Origin: Pseudomonas sp. FP2196
Lineage (GTDB): Bacteria; Pseudomonadota; Gammaproteobacteria; Pseudomonadales; Pseudomonadaceae
Length of the DNA: 64,000 nucleotides
Reading direction: 5' to 3'
NCBI RefSeq assembly: GCF_030687715.1
Contig: NZ_CP117445.1
Coordinates: 3,399,501-3,463,500 of the forward strand
How positions within the stretch are numbered: the stretch's first letter is position 1; the number at the start of each line of letters is the position of its first letter. Below the pieces are notes generated by a model that worked only from the letters and a program-made list of their open reading frames with translations, was not told the DNA's origin and ran no database searches. Below are positions 38,536 to 52,973 of this stretch, one piece after another. The translations under genes were made by a program, and so were the position numbers.

Positions 38536-38615
38536 AATCCCGATAATCTCCGCCATCGATCATGAGCGATCTTCATCTGAAGCATTGCTGTGCCTCTTTT
38601 CCAAAGGATTCAACG

Positions 38616-39362
38616 ATGACCGTTTATTTCATCGGCGCCGGCCCCGGCGACCCGGAACTGATCACCGTCAAAGGTCAACGGCTGATCCGCAGTTGCCCGG
38701 TGATCATCTACGCAGGTTCGCTGGTGCCGGCGGCGGTGCTCGACGGTCATCAGGCAGAAACCGTGATAAACAGCGCGGAGCTGCATCTGGAACAGATCAT
38801 CGATCTGATCAAAGCCGCCCATGCCAAGGGCCAGGATGTGGCGCGAGTGCATTCTGGCGATCCGAGCCTGTATGGCGCGATTGGCGAGCAGATTCGCTAT
38901 TTGCGTGAGCTGGATATTCCGTTCGAAATCATTCCAGGGGTGACGGCAACCGCCGCGTGCGCAGCATTGCTGGGCGCCGAACTGACCCTGCCCGATGTAT
39001 CACAGAGCGTGATTCTGACCCGCTATGCCGACAAAACCGCAATGCCGGCGGGCGAGGATCTGGGCAGTTTGGCGCAGCATGGCGCGACCATGGCGATTCA
39101 TCTGGGGGTCAATCATCTGGAAAAGATCCTCGCTGAACTACGCCCGCATTACGGCGCGGATTGCCCGATTGCAGTGATTCACCGGGCGACATGGCCGGAT
39201 CAGGATTGGGTGGTGGGGACAATCGAAGATATTGCCGAGAAGGTGGTGGCCAAGGGGTTTCGGCGCACGGCATTGATTCTGGTTGGGCGGGTGTTGGGGA
39301 GTGAGGTGTTTAGCGAGTCATCGCTATATCGCGCGGGGCATGCGCATTTGTATAGACCGTGA
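38616..39362 (+). CDS. cobM: Precorrin-4 C11-methyltransferase
   Basis: SAM-dependent tetrapyrrole methylase of 248 residues that methylates C11 of precorrin-4 to give precorrin-5. The family motif GAGPGDPELITVKG begins at residue 7, followed by the second motif VHSGDPSLYGAIGEQ. AAAGGA precedes the ATG at 38616. A terminator follows. It is the last gene of the plus-strand cobalamin unit. Confidence 0.95.
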   Translation: MTVYFIGAGPGDPELITVKGQRLIRSCPVIIYAGSLVPAAVLDGHQAETVINSAELHLEQIIDLIKAAHAKGQDVARVHSGDPSLYGAIGEQIRYLRELDIPFEIIPGVTATAACAALLGAELTLPDVSQSVILTRYADKTAMPAGEDLGSLAQHGATMAIHLGVNHLEKILAELRPHYGADCPIAVIHRATWPDQDWVVGTIEDIAEKVVAKGFRRTALILVGRVLGSEVFSESSLYRAGHAHLYRP

Positions 39363-39394
39363 ACGGAAACGCAGAGCGTGGGAACGATCAACGC

Positions 39395-39428
39395 AAAAAA
39401 AAACGGCGCTCACGGGGCGCCGTTTTTT
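39395..39428. terminator. Bidirectional terminator between cobM and nfuA
   Basis: AACGGCGC pairs with GCGCCGTT around a short loop, with a long A run on the left and a T run on the right. It serves both convergent genes. Confidence 0.9.
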
Positions 39429-39450
39429 ATGCTCGCAGTGAACACCTTAC

Positions 39451-41107
<1,657 letters not shown>

Positions 41108-41143
41108 CGACTGCCTCCATCCACCCCTTTGATATCACCACCC

Positions 41144-41243
41144 CCCTGCAGGAGCTGCGGCATGCTGCGATCTTTTGATCTTGATTTCAAAAAAACCAGA
41201 TCAAAAGATCGCAGCCTCGTTTCACTCGACAGCTCCTACACAG
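41144..41243. repeat. Paired REP element
   Basis: Facing copies related to GAGCTGCGGCATGCTGCGAT, with a second copy partly decayed (CGCAGCCTCGTTTCACTCGA), between the acyltransferase and cti genes. A very similar decayed right copy is found in the pair at 55980. Confidence 0.75.
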
Positions 41244-41291
41244 GGTTTGCGGTGTTGCTAAGATTTGGGACAGCAGGCCTGCCTCAAACGA

Positions 41292-43574
41292 TCAAAGATT
41301 CTCGTAGCGGTTCATGTCCAGTACGCCCTCTTCCACCGGCTCGGTTTCGTGGATGTATTGGCTCAGGTCGTGGAAATAAAACCAGAATTGCGGGTGACTG
41401 CGGCGAATACCCCAACGTTCGACGATTTTCTCGAAACGATTGGCGTCTTTGGCGTTTTCCATCGCATCGACAAATTCAGAGACTTGGTCTGCAGGAATGT
41501 TGAACATGAAGTTCGGATAACTGCTGAGTACACCCGGATAGATCGTGATGGTGTCCAGCCCCGGCTGATAACGCAGCGACTCACCGAGCAGGAACGCCAC
41601 GTTGCTGTGCGCGCGGTTGCGCAACAGGCTGTAGACCTCGCGCTTGCCGCTGGCGGTTTCGATGCGCAGCAAGGTGGCTTCCGGCAGCTGATCGATGACC
41701 TTCAGGCCCGCAGCCGGGCGCGACGTCAGACGGCTTAGCGCTTGTTCGGCATTTTGCAACCCAGGGTCGATATTCGGCCGCGAGCAATAGGCGCCGTCGC
41801 AACGATTGATCGGATCAGGTCGCGCGTTCAGATCGCCATAGCGAGACAACAATTGCATGGCGAAATCGTGTTTCGGATTCTTCTCGTCCAGCTTCAGCCC
41901 CGTCGGTTTGTCGTCGTCGATGGCTTCGTAATCGAGCCACATCTTGAATTGGCCACCGTTCTGATACCAATCGTCGAGGTAGTCCTCGCGGGAATCGGCT
42001 GGCATCAGGCGCAGGAAGTTCTGCTCGGCGCCGTTGCGGATCAGGTCGAAATACAGGCGCGTTTGCGCCTGATGGGAGACGTTGCCGAACACATCGAAGT
42101 TGACCGCCAATTGGTAATAGGTGCGTTCCAGCAGCGGATAGTCGAACAGCCACATCGTTTGCGGCACCTCGCCGATCAGGCCTTTGGTCACCGAGGCACT
42201 GTCGAAGTGACGGAAAATGCTCAGCAGCGCGTTGTCGTTGCCGGCCCACAGGGTCGACCAGCTCGGTGCAGGCAAATCGGCGTAGCTGTCGCGACGTAGA
42301 GCTTCGTATTCGTTTCGTTTGTCACGGTAATTGCGCCACAGGCTCAGCACGCTGCCGACGTCATCGTTCTGCCCCGGCATGGCCAGCAACGGCGTGGCCT
42401 GACCGCGATAATTGGGGTCGGTGATATAGAGGTCATGCTCGGGTGCCTGGAACAGCGCCCAGAAGTTGTCACGGATCACGTCGGTGGCGATCTGGCCACG
42501 GCACACCGGGCCGCGAATAAATGTACGGACGAAATATTCGGCGTTATCGAGCATGAACTGATAGCGCGCTTGCGCCGGAATCGCCTCGAATGTGGCGAAA
42601 GGATTGGCCCGGCTCTGCGGTCCGTATCCCGGCAAGGCGTTGACTTGCCAGTTACCGCTGTAGAACAGGCTTTTGACCCGCGCCATCTTCGCCGCGCTCA
42701 GCGGATAAGTGATGTGGGTCTTGTGCACGATCACCCCTTGCACCGGCCACAAGCGGTAATACACCTGCGTCCCCGGATCATCGTTGGGGCGACGGGTAGC
42801 GATCAGGTCAATCGGCTGACCGGTCGGCGTGCGCGATCGCACCCACTGGAAGTAATGCCCCGGCTCGCCATCCTTGAAATAGATGTGCGCGAGATACCAG
42901 TGTTCGAACAACCAGCGCCCAACCAGACTTTGCCGGGCGCCGGGAGTGTTGAGCAGGTTTTCCCACTGGACGACTTGCATCGCCTCTTTGGCGCTCGGCG
43001 CCAGGCCTTGTTCGTCAATCGGCGCGCCAGACGCCAGCCAGCGCTGCAGCGTCTGGTATTGCTGATCGGTCAGCCCGGTCACAGCCAGTGGCATGCCTTC
43101 TTTCGGGTGCGCGCCGGCATAGCCTTCGAATTCGGCGGGCATCGCGCACATGTTTTCGCGATTGAGGCCCAGGACGATGTCTTCGGGCAGCTTGGCGTTT
43201 GGCGTCAACGGCGTTTTGTGCCCCAACTCCAACATGCGCGCCATCAGCGCGGCCTGACTGCCCTGGGCATCGAGCACCGAATAGAAGCCTTTCTGCTGCC
43301 AGGCACGTTTGCCGAAGGCGTCGTAAAACAATCGGGTAGTCGGCGCCGCTTCAGTGCGCTCGCCGTCGTAGACTGGCATCTTGCTTGCGCCACGGCCCGC
43401 CCCTTCGCCACTGCCCAGATTGAGCTGACAAGCGGAGTCGTAGCACGCATGGCAAGCAACGCACTTCTCGGTGAATATTGGTTGGATGTCGCGGCTATAA
43501 GAGATCGTGGGCTCTTGCGCAACGGCGCCCCAGCTTAAAAACAGCAACACAATGCTGATGACGCGGTACGACAT
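41292..43574 (-). CDS. cti: Periplasmic fatty acid cis/trans isomerase
   Basis: Protein of 760 residues that converts cis-unsaturated fatty acids of membrane phospholipids to the trans form, a fast defence against solvents and heat in Pseudomonas. Residues 1-20 are a Sec signal peptide (ending WGAVAQ). The cytochrome c-type heme site is Cys38-Val-Ala-Cys41-His42. AAGGG precedes the ATG at 43574; a longer frame to 43637 lacks support. It is transcribed divergently from metH. Confidence 0.94.
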   Translation of the reverse strand: MSYRVISIVLLFLSWGAVAQEPTISYSRDIQPIFTEKCVACHACYDSACQLNLGSGEGAGRGASKMPVYDGERTEAAPTTRLFYDAFGKRAWQQKGFYSVLDAQGSQAALMARMLELGHKTPLTPNAKLPEDIVLGLNRENMCAMPAEFEGYAGAHPKEGMPLAVTGLTDQQYQTLQRWLASGAPIDEQGLAPSAKEAMQVVQWENLLNTPGARQSLVGRWLFEHWYLAHIYFKDGEPGHYFQWVRSRTPTGQPIDLIATRRPNDDPGTQVYYRLWPVQGVIVHKTHITYPLSAAKMARVKSLFYSGNWQVNALPGYGPQSRANPFATFEAIPAQARYQFMLDNAEYFVRTFIRGPVCRGQIATDVIRDNFWALFQAPEHDLYITDPNYRGQATPLLAMPGQNDDVGSVLSLWRNYRDKRNEYEALRRDSYADLPAPSWSTLWAGNDNALLSIFRHFDSASVTKGLIGEVPQTMWLFDYPLLERTYYQLAVNFDVFGNVSHQAQTRLYFDLIRNGAEQNFLRLMPADSREDYLDDWYQNGGQFKMWLDYEAIDDDKPTGLKLDEKNPKHDFAMQLLSRYGDLNARPDPINRCDGAYCSRPNIDPGLQNAEQALSRLTSRPAAGLKVIDQLPEATLLRIETASGKREVYSLLRNRAHSNVAFLLGESLRYQPGLDTITIYPGVLSSYPNFMFNIPADQVSEFVDAMENAKDANRFEKIVERWGIRRSHPQFWFYFHDLSQYIHETEPVEEGVLDMNRYENL

Positions 43575-43730
43575 GCCCTTGATCCCGATCCTGAAGAAAA
43601 ACGCCGCGATTCTACAGTATGACGTTCGTACCAACATGAGCGATATTCATGAAAAACCCCAACATGCTCTAAAAGCGCACAGGTTTGTTATGATCCCGCT
43701 CCTTCGTAATGGCCTTTCCGAGTAGTCCAC

Positions 43731-47441
<3,711 letters not shown>

Positions 47442-47504
47442 GCAGCCTCCGACAGCGCCTACAGGTGTCCACGTCGTTCACAAATATTGTGAGCCAACGC
47501 TAAA

Positions 47505-47599
47505 CCTGTGGGAGCTGGCTTGCCAGCGATGGCGTCGGGTCAGCCAGCATTGATGTCGCGTGTGCCGGCCTCATCGCTGGCAAGCCAGCTCCCACAGGG
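47505..47599. repeat. Paired REP element
   Basis: Facing copies of GTGGGAGCTGGCTTGCCAGC and its complement about 40 bases apart, between metH and the DUF2970 gene. A single decayed copy of another type lies at about 47444-47466. Confidence 0.82.
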
Positions 47600-47713
47600 A
47601 TTCAGGTGTTTTTGTTGGCACCCCTCTCCTGCCCCTTCCCAACATGTGCTTTTTGCGTTGCTCTGCAGAGGGTTGGCTATGCTTGTCTGACACACACGGC
47701 AGACGAGGGATTT

Positions 47714-47932
47714 ATGGACGATCCAGTCGACAACAAACCGCCGACCTTCTGGCAGATGCTGCACAGCGTGATGGCGGCGGCGTTCGGGGTGCAGAGCGGC
47801 AAGAACCGGGCAAGGGACTTCACCCATGGCAAGCCCAGCCATTTCGTAATATTGGGCATTCTGTTCACTGCGGTGTTTGCCTTGACGCTGTTTGCCATCG
47901 TCAAACTGGTGCTGCATTTCGCCGGGATCTGA
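47714..47932 (+). CDS. DUF2970 small membrane protein
   Basis: Protein of 72 residues. A conserved N-terminal stretch (PTFWQMLHSVMAAAFGVQSGKNRARDF) precedes a single C-terminal helix (VILGILFTAVFALTLFAIVKLV). This is the layout of DUF2970, whose function is unknown. GAGG lies before the ATG. It converges with the next gene, six bases away. Confidence 0.88.
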   Translation: MDDPVDNKPPTFWQMLHSVMAAAFGVQSGKNRARDFTHGKPSHFVILGILFTAVFALTLFAIVKLVLHFAGI

Positions 47933-47937
47933 CCCGA

Positions 47938-49011
47938 TCAGCGCATCAGGGTCTGCAAGGTGAACGGGTAGCGATACGACGCCGGTTGCCCTTTGGCTGA
48001 GAGCTTGCGGAAGTTCACGCCGTAGTTCGGCGATTTGCCCATGGCCAGCATTTGTCGGGCGTGGGCCTTGTCGATCAGTTGCAGCAAAGGAATCTGCCGG
48101 TCACGACCGCCGTAGTGATTCAACTCGACGCCTTGCTCGACATCATGCAACTCGACCAAGGCCCAGCCGCCCAGGGTGAAATGTCCACCGACCAACGCGC
48201 TCAGGCGCCCGTCAACCAGTGCCTGCAAAGCCGCCGGTGAAGTGTTGACCGCACTGAACAAGGCATCTTTGCCGGGGACTTTGCCGGTCTCGGCGTAGGC
48301 GCGCATTGCGCCGAAGGCCATTTCATCATTGGCCGACCACACCAGCGACACCTTCGGGTAACGGGCGAACAGCTGTTTGGCCTGCTCATAGGCGCGCTCT
48401 TGCGTCCAGCCGCTGTAAACCAGTTGCCGCAGACGTATCTGTGGGTGTTCGGCCAGCGCGCGTTGCATGCCGCGTTCGCGCAATTGCGCCGAAGGGGTGA
48501 CCTTCAGCCCGGAGAACGCCAACACTTCAATCGGCTCGGCAGCGGGCGTCGGTGAGTGCAGGCGGATCAGTTCCTTCATCATCAAGTAACCGCCCTCCTC
48601 GTCGTTTGGCACCAGGCTGCCGATGCGATCGTCACGCTCGCCGACCAAGGCCTGCTGGTCAGGTGTCAGCGCCACATTGACCATAAACAGCTTCACGCCG
48701 CTGTTCTCGGCCAGGCGCAGAATTTGCGGGGCGACGTATTGTTCGTTGACGAACACCAGGTATTTGGGACGATTCGGCCCCTGCAACGCGACGCGCGCCT
48801 GAGCCAGGGTCAGCTCTGGCTGGCGTTGGGAGTAAAGAATCTGCAGGTCGATGCCAAGATCATGGGCGGCCGCCTGCATGAATTGCGAATAGCTGACCCA
48901 GAAGGCTTCCTGCGTCGAGCCCGGATTCAAAAAAAGCACAGACTCTGCCCGCGCGCCGGTCTGGAACAGCGCGCCGAACAACAGGAGACTGATGTGGAAA
49001 AACTTGAACAT
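47938..49011 (-). CDS. Periplasmic binding protein type 1 (sugar-binding-like), orphan
   Basis: Protein of 357 residues with a Sec signal peptide (to about 22, FQTGARAES) and a type 1 periplasmic binding fold like ribose or galactose binders. Stretches such as LVWSANDEMAFGAMRAYAETG are typical of the ligand-binding cleft. No permease or ATPase gene is adjacent, so it may feed a transporter encoded elsewhere or serve as the sensor for a signalling protein. The ligand is unknown. Confidence 0.82.
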   Translation of the reverse strand: MFKFFHISLLLFGALFQTGARAESVLFLNPGSTQEAFWVSYSQFMQAAAHDLGIDLQILYSQRQPELTLAQARVALQGPNRPKYLVFVNEQYVAPQILRLAENSGVKLFMVNVALTPDQQALVGERDDRIGSLVPNDEEGGYLMMKELIRLHSPTPAAEPIEVLAFSGLKVTPSAQLRERGMQRALAEHPQIRLRQLVYSGWTQERAYEQAKQLFARYPKVSLVWSANDEMAFGAMRAYAETGKVPGKDALFSAVNTSPAALQALVDGRLSALVGGHFTLGGWALVELHDVEQGVELNHYGGRDRQIPLLQLIDKAHARQMLAMGKSPNYGVNFRKLSAKGQPASYRYPFTLQTLMR

Positions 49012-49128
49012 GAAGCATCCGGGCCCAAGAAAAAATGGCCGCGCATTATAGCCCTCGAACCGCCAGCTATTGACGCCTGATCCCGTTTTTTGTCCGACAA
49101 TCGTCGGCCGCGGGCCCGGATGGGTCGT

Positions 49129-49242
49129 TTACTGATGACTGACCCAGAATACCGCCGTCCCTACTACCAGAATGATCAGGAACAAAATGGCCCACGCATC
49201 GACACTGCTGTCGCTTTTTCTTGCCTTGGTCGGGTTGCTCAT
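49129..49242 (-). CDS. 37-residue single-pass membrane protein
   Basis: Short gene that begins MSNPTKARKSDSSVD, then one hydrophobic helix (AWAILFLIILVVGTAVFWV) and the tail SHQ. AAGAGG lies seven bases before the ATG at 49242. The charged N terminus followed by a clean helix and a stop makes it a believable small membrane protein. I recall similar very short proteins near sulfite reductase genes in other Pseudomonas, but cannot name one. Function unknown. Confidence 0.7.
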   Translation of the reverse strand: MSNPTKARKSDSSVDAWAILFLIILVVGTAVFWVSHQ

Positions 49243-49534
49243 TGCATCGCCTCTTATCGGTTTTATCGGTGATTGCAGAAAGACTCGTCCACAGTTAAGA
49301 CGATGATTGTCCGCACGACAAATGTGGATTAGCTATTAACTGTCCTCGTTAGGCGATTTGGTTCTTTACATATACTCAAACATCACTTTTGCGCATAACT
49401 GCAAACGGGTATATTGCCCCGGCTCCGTTAGTGAGTGCGCGGCCGTGCGCGCAGAATTGCAGAGGCAACATCGGACTCCAGCAAGCGAAAACGCAGCGTT
49501 TTCCGAGTAGCCCAAGCCTGAGAACAGGACTTAT

Positions 49535-51193
49535 ATGTACGTATACGACGAGTACGATCAGCGGATCATCGAGGACCGCGTCAAGCAGTTCCGTGATCAG
49601 ACCCGACGCTATCTGGCAGGTGAGCTGAGCGAAGAAGAATTCCGCCCCCTGCGCCTGCAAAATGGCCTGTACATCCAGCGTTTTGCGCCGATGTTGCGTG
49701 TGGCAGTGCCTTACGGCCAGCTGACTTCGCGTCAGACCCGCATGATGGCCAAGATTGCCCGCGACTACGACAAGGGCTACGCCCACATCAGTACGCGGCA
49801 GAACGTGCAGTTCAACTGGCCGGCGGTGGAAGACATCCCGGACATTCTCGCGGAACTGGCCACCGTGCAGATGCACGCGATCCAGACCAGCGGTAACTGC
49901 CTGCGCAACGTCACCACCGACCAGTTCGCCGGTGTCGCTGCCGACGAAGTGATCGACCCGCGCCCATGGTGCGAGATCGTCCGTCAGTGGACCACGTTCC
50001 ACCCTGAATTCGCTTACCTGCCGCGTAAATTCAAGATCGCCGTCAACGGTTCGACCGCTGACCGTGCGGCCATTGAAGTCCACGACATCGGTCTCGAGCC
50101 GGTGCACAACGCTGCCGGCGAACTGGGCTTCCGCGTTCTGGTCGGTGGTGGCCTCGGTCGTACCCCGGTAGTCGGCGCGTTCATCAATGAGTTCCTGCCG
50201 TGGCAGGACCTGTTGAGCTACCTCGACGCGATCCTGCGGGTCTACAACCGCTACGGCCGTCGCGACAACAAATACAAGGCGCGGATCAAGATCCTCGTCA
50301 AGGCACTGACGCCTGAAGTGTTCGCCCAGAAAGTCGATGCGGAAATGGAACACCTGCGCGGTGGCCAGACCACATTGACCGAAGCTGAACTGCATCGCGT
50401 CGCCAAGCACTTCGTCGATCCGGACTACAAGGCGCTGGACAACCAGACTACCCAGTTGGCCGATCTCGACAAAGAACATCCAGGCTTCGCTCGCTGGCGC
50501 ACCCGCAATACCCTGGCGCACAAGAAGCCGGGTTATGTGGCCGTGACCCTGTCGCTGAAACCGACCGGCGTCGCGCCGGGCGACATCACTGACAAGCAGC
50601 TCGATGCCGTCGCCGATCTGGCCGAGCGCTACAGCTTCGGTCAACTGCGCACCTCTCATGAGCAGAACATCATTCTCGCTGACGTCGAGCAGAGCCAGTT
50701 GTTCACCTTGTGGGGCGAGCTGCGTGAAGGCGGTTTCGCCACGCCGAACATCGGCCTGCTGACCGACATCATCTGCTGCCCGGGCGGTGATTTCTGCTCG
50801 CTGGCCAACGCCAAATCGATCCCGATCGCCGAATCGATCCAGCGCCGTTTCGACGATCTGGACTATCTGTTCGACATCGGCGAACTGGACCTGAACATCT
50901 CCGGCTGCATGAACGCCTGTGGTCACCACCACGTCGGCCACATCGGCATCCTCGGGGTGGACAAGAAAGGTGAAGAGTTCTATCAGGTCTCCCTCGGCGG
51001 CAGTGCCAGCCGTGACGCGAGCCTGGGCAAGATCCTCGGCCCGTCCTTCGCTCAGGAAGCCATGCCTGACGTCATCTCGAAGCTGATCGACGTGTACGTG
51101 GAACAACGTACCGAAGACGAACGCTTCATCGACACCTATCAGCGTATTGGCATCGACCTCTTCAAGGAACGCGTCTATGCAGCGAATCATTAA
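49535..51193 (+). CDS. cysI: Sulfite reductase, siroheme/4Fe-4S hemoprotein
   Basis: Protein of 552 residues that reduces sulfite to sulfide for cysteine synthesis. The two half-domains of the nitrite/sulfite reductase family are present. The ligands of the coupled 4Fe-4S-siroheme centre are Cys415 and Cys421 (CCPGGDFC) and Cys458 and Cys462 (CMNACG). No cysJ flavoprotein is beside it; pseudomonads usually pair this type with ferredoxin or an NADPH-ferredoxin reductase. The gene overlaps the DUF934 gene by 17 bases. A TATACT at 49371-49376 could be its -10 box. Confidence 0.94.
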   Translation: MYVYDEYDQRIIEDRVKQFRDQTRRYLAGELSEEEFRPLRLQNGLYIQRFAPMLRVAVPYGQLTSRQTRMMAKIARDYDKGYAHISTRQNVQFNWPAVEDIPDILAELATVQMHAIQTSGNCLRNVTTDQFAGVAADEVIDPRPWCEIVRQWTTFHPEFAYLPRKFKIAVNGSTADRAAIEVHDIGLEPVHNAAGELGFRVLVGGGLGRTPVVGAFINEFLPWQDLLSYLDAILRVYNRYGRRDNKYKARIKILVKALTPEVFAQKVDAEMEHLRGGQTTLTEAELHRVAKHFVDPDYKALDNQTTQLADLDKEHPGFARWRTRNTLAHKKPGYVAVTLSLKPTGVAPGDITDKQLDAVADLAERYSFGQLRTSHEQNIILADVEQSQLFTLWGELREGGFATPNIGLLTDIICCPGGDFCSLANAKSIPIAESIQRRFDDLDYLFDIGELDLNISGCMNACGHHHVGHIGILGVDKKGEEFYQVSLGGSASRDASLGKILGPSFAQEAMPDVISKLIDVYVEQRTEDERFIDTYQRIGIDLFKERVYAANH

Positions 51194-51671
51194 GAACAAC
51201 GAAGTCGTCGACGAAACCTGGCACCTGCTGCCGAAGGATTTCAACATCGACGAGATCAGCAACTGCGACGACCTGATCGTGCCGCTGCAACTGTGGCGCG
51301 AACACAGCCGTATGCTCAAGGCCCGCGACGGTGGCCTGGGTGTATGGCTGGACGCCGACGAAGAAGCCGAGGAAATCGGTGACGACGTCGCCGAGTTCCA
51401 GGTCATTGCGCTGAATTTCCCGGCGTTCACCGACGGCCGCAACTACTCCAACGCACGTCTGCTGCGTGACCGTTACGGTTTCAAAGGTGAACTGCGAGCG
51501 ATTGGCGATGTGCTGCGCGACCAGTTGTTCTACATGCACCGCTGCGGCTTCGACGCCTTTGCGGTACGTGCGGACAAAGACCCATACGAAGCCCTGGAAG
51601 GTCTCAAGGACTTCTCGGTGACCTACCAGGCTGCCACCGACGAACCGCTGCCGCTGTTCCGTCGCCGCTAA
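51177..51671 (+). CDS. DUF934 protein, sulfite reduction partner
   Basis: Protein of 164 residues of the DUF934 family, found next to sulfite reductase in many proteobacteria and thought to help that reaction. Conserved stretches include FPAFTDGRNYSNARLLRDRYGF and LFYMHRCGFDAFAVR. It starts inside the last codons of cysI (17-base overlap in another frame), so translation is probably coupled. There is no obvious cofactor motif. Confidence 0.9.
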   Translation: MQRIIKNNEVVDETWHLLPKDFNIDEISNCDDLIVPLQLWREHSRMLKARDGGLGVWLDADEEAEEIGDDVAEFQVIALNFPAFTDGRNYSNARLLRDRYGFKGELRAIGDVLRDQLFYMHRCGFDAFAVRADKDPYEALEGLKDFSVTYQAATDEPLPLFRRR

Positions 51672-51692
51672 GCCAGTTGGTTTACTGCGGAC

Positions 51693-51724
51693 AAAAAACG
51701 CCGGTCATTGACCGGCGTTTTTTT
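51693..51724. terminator. Bidirectional terminator after cysI-DUF934
   Basis: ACGCCGGTCA pairs with TGACCGGCGT around TT, flanked by six A and seven T. It serves the convergent sohB as well. Confidence 0.93.
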
Positions 51725-51737
51725 ATGCCTGACTGAC

Positions 51738-52769
51738 TTACCAGAAGCGCTGCTGGGTCAAACGGCTCCACCAGCTCAACAGCACGCGATCCACCGACCC
51801 GCTGGCGGCCATGCCAATGCGTTCCTGCAGGCTTTTGCGTTCGGCGTAATGCAGGTGATAAACCTCCGTCGTTTTGGCTTTTTGCGCGAGGTATTCGTCA
51901 CTGGTCTTGAGTTCATCGACCAGTTGTTTGTCCAGCGCCGCAACACCGAGCCAGACTTCGCCGGTTGCCACGTCATCGATGGCCAGTTGCGGGCGGTAGC
52001 GGGCAACAAAGTTCTTGAACAGTTGGTGGGTGATGTCCAGGTCTTCCTGAAACTTCTCGCGGCCCTTTTCGGTGTTTTCGCCAAACACGGTCAAGGTGCG
52101 CTTGTACTCACCGGCGGTGAGCACTTCAAAGTCAATGTCGTGCTTCTTCAGCAAGCGGTTGACGTTGGGCAATTGCGCGACCACGCCAATCGAGCCAAGA
52201 ATCGCGAACGGCGCGCTGATAATCTTTTCGCCGATGCACGCCATCATGTAGCCGCCGCTGGCTGCGACCTTGTCGATGCACACCGTCAGCGGCACGCCGG
52301 CTTCGCGGATTCGCGCCAGTTGCGACGATGCCAAACCGTAGCTGTGCACCATGCCTCCGCCGCTCTCCAGACGCAGGACGACTTCGTCCTTTGATGTGGC
52401 GAGGGTCAGCAGCGCAGTGATCTCATGACGCAGACTCTCGGTGGCCGAGGCTTTGATGTCGCCGTCGAAATCCAGCACAAACACCCGTGGTTTAACCTCA
52501 GGCTTTTTCTTCTGTTTCTTCTCGCTTTTTTCGGTCTTGGCCTCGCTCTTGCGCAGGGCTTTGAGCTGATCCTTGTCGAGCAGGGTTTGCTCCAGGCGCT
52601 CACGCAGGCCTTTATAGAAATCATTGAGCTTGCTGACCTGCAACTGGCCCGCCGACTTGCGCCGGCCCTTGCTGCGCAATGCGGCAAAACTGGCGAGCAC
52701 CACCAGAATGGCGATTACCAGAGTGACGGTCTTGGCCAGGAAGCTGGCGTATTCGGTGAAAAACTCCAC
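51738..52769 (-). CDS. sohB: Inner membrane protease SohB, S49 family
   Basis: Protein of 343 residues. An N-terminal membrane helix (SFLAKTVTLVIAILVVLASFAAL) is followed by a charged Lys/Glu-rich linker (about 60-95) and a SppA-like protease domain. The nucleophile is the Ser in VAASGGYMMAC; the general-base Lys lies downstream. It faces the periplasm and is thought to degrade membrane or signal-peptide-like substrates. It stands alone. Confidence 0.93.
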   Translation of the reverse strand: MEFFTEYASFLAKTVTLVIAILVVLASFAALRSKGRRKSAGQLQVSKLNDFYKGLRERLEQTLLDKDQLKALRKSEAKTEKSEKKQKKKPEVKPRVFVLDFDGDIKASATESLRHEITALLTLATSKDEVVLRLESGGGMVHSYGLASSQLARIREAGVPLTVCIDKVAASGGYMMACIGEKIISAPFAILGSIGVVAQLPNVNRLLKKHDIDFEVLTAGEYKRTLTVFGENTEKGREKFQEDLDITHQLFKNFVARYRPQLAIDDVATGEVWLGVAALDKQLVDELKTSDEYLAQKAKTTEVYHLHYAERKSLQERIGMAASGSVDRVLLSWWSRLTQQRFW

Positions 52770-52973
52770 AGAGACTCCTTAAAACGATGCGTGGATGTAA
52801 CACACACGCGGGATGGCTCCAGCATACCCATGCGCTGGCTCGTCGGCCAGCCGTGAAACCTCTGGCAACACGCCTGTAACGGGCATTTCAAACAAGCGTA
52901 TGTTTTTTCATTGACAGCTCTCCATCATCCTCATAACCTCGCCAAACCTTCAACGTACCGGGATGACGCGGAC

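Noticed and set aside
43638..43730. A possible SAH or cobalamin riboswitch before metH
   Set aside because: The leader is only about 90 bases and lacks the conserved cores of either aptamer.
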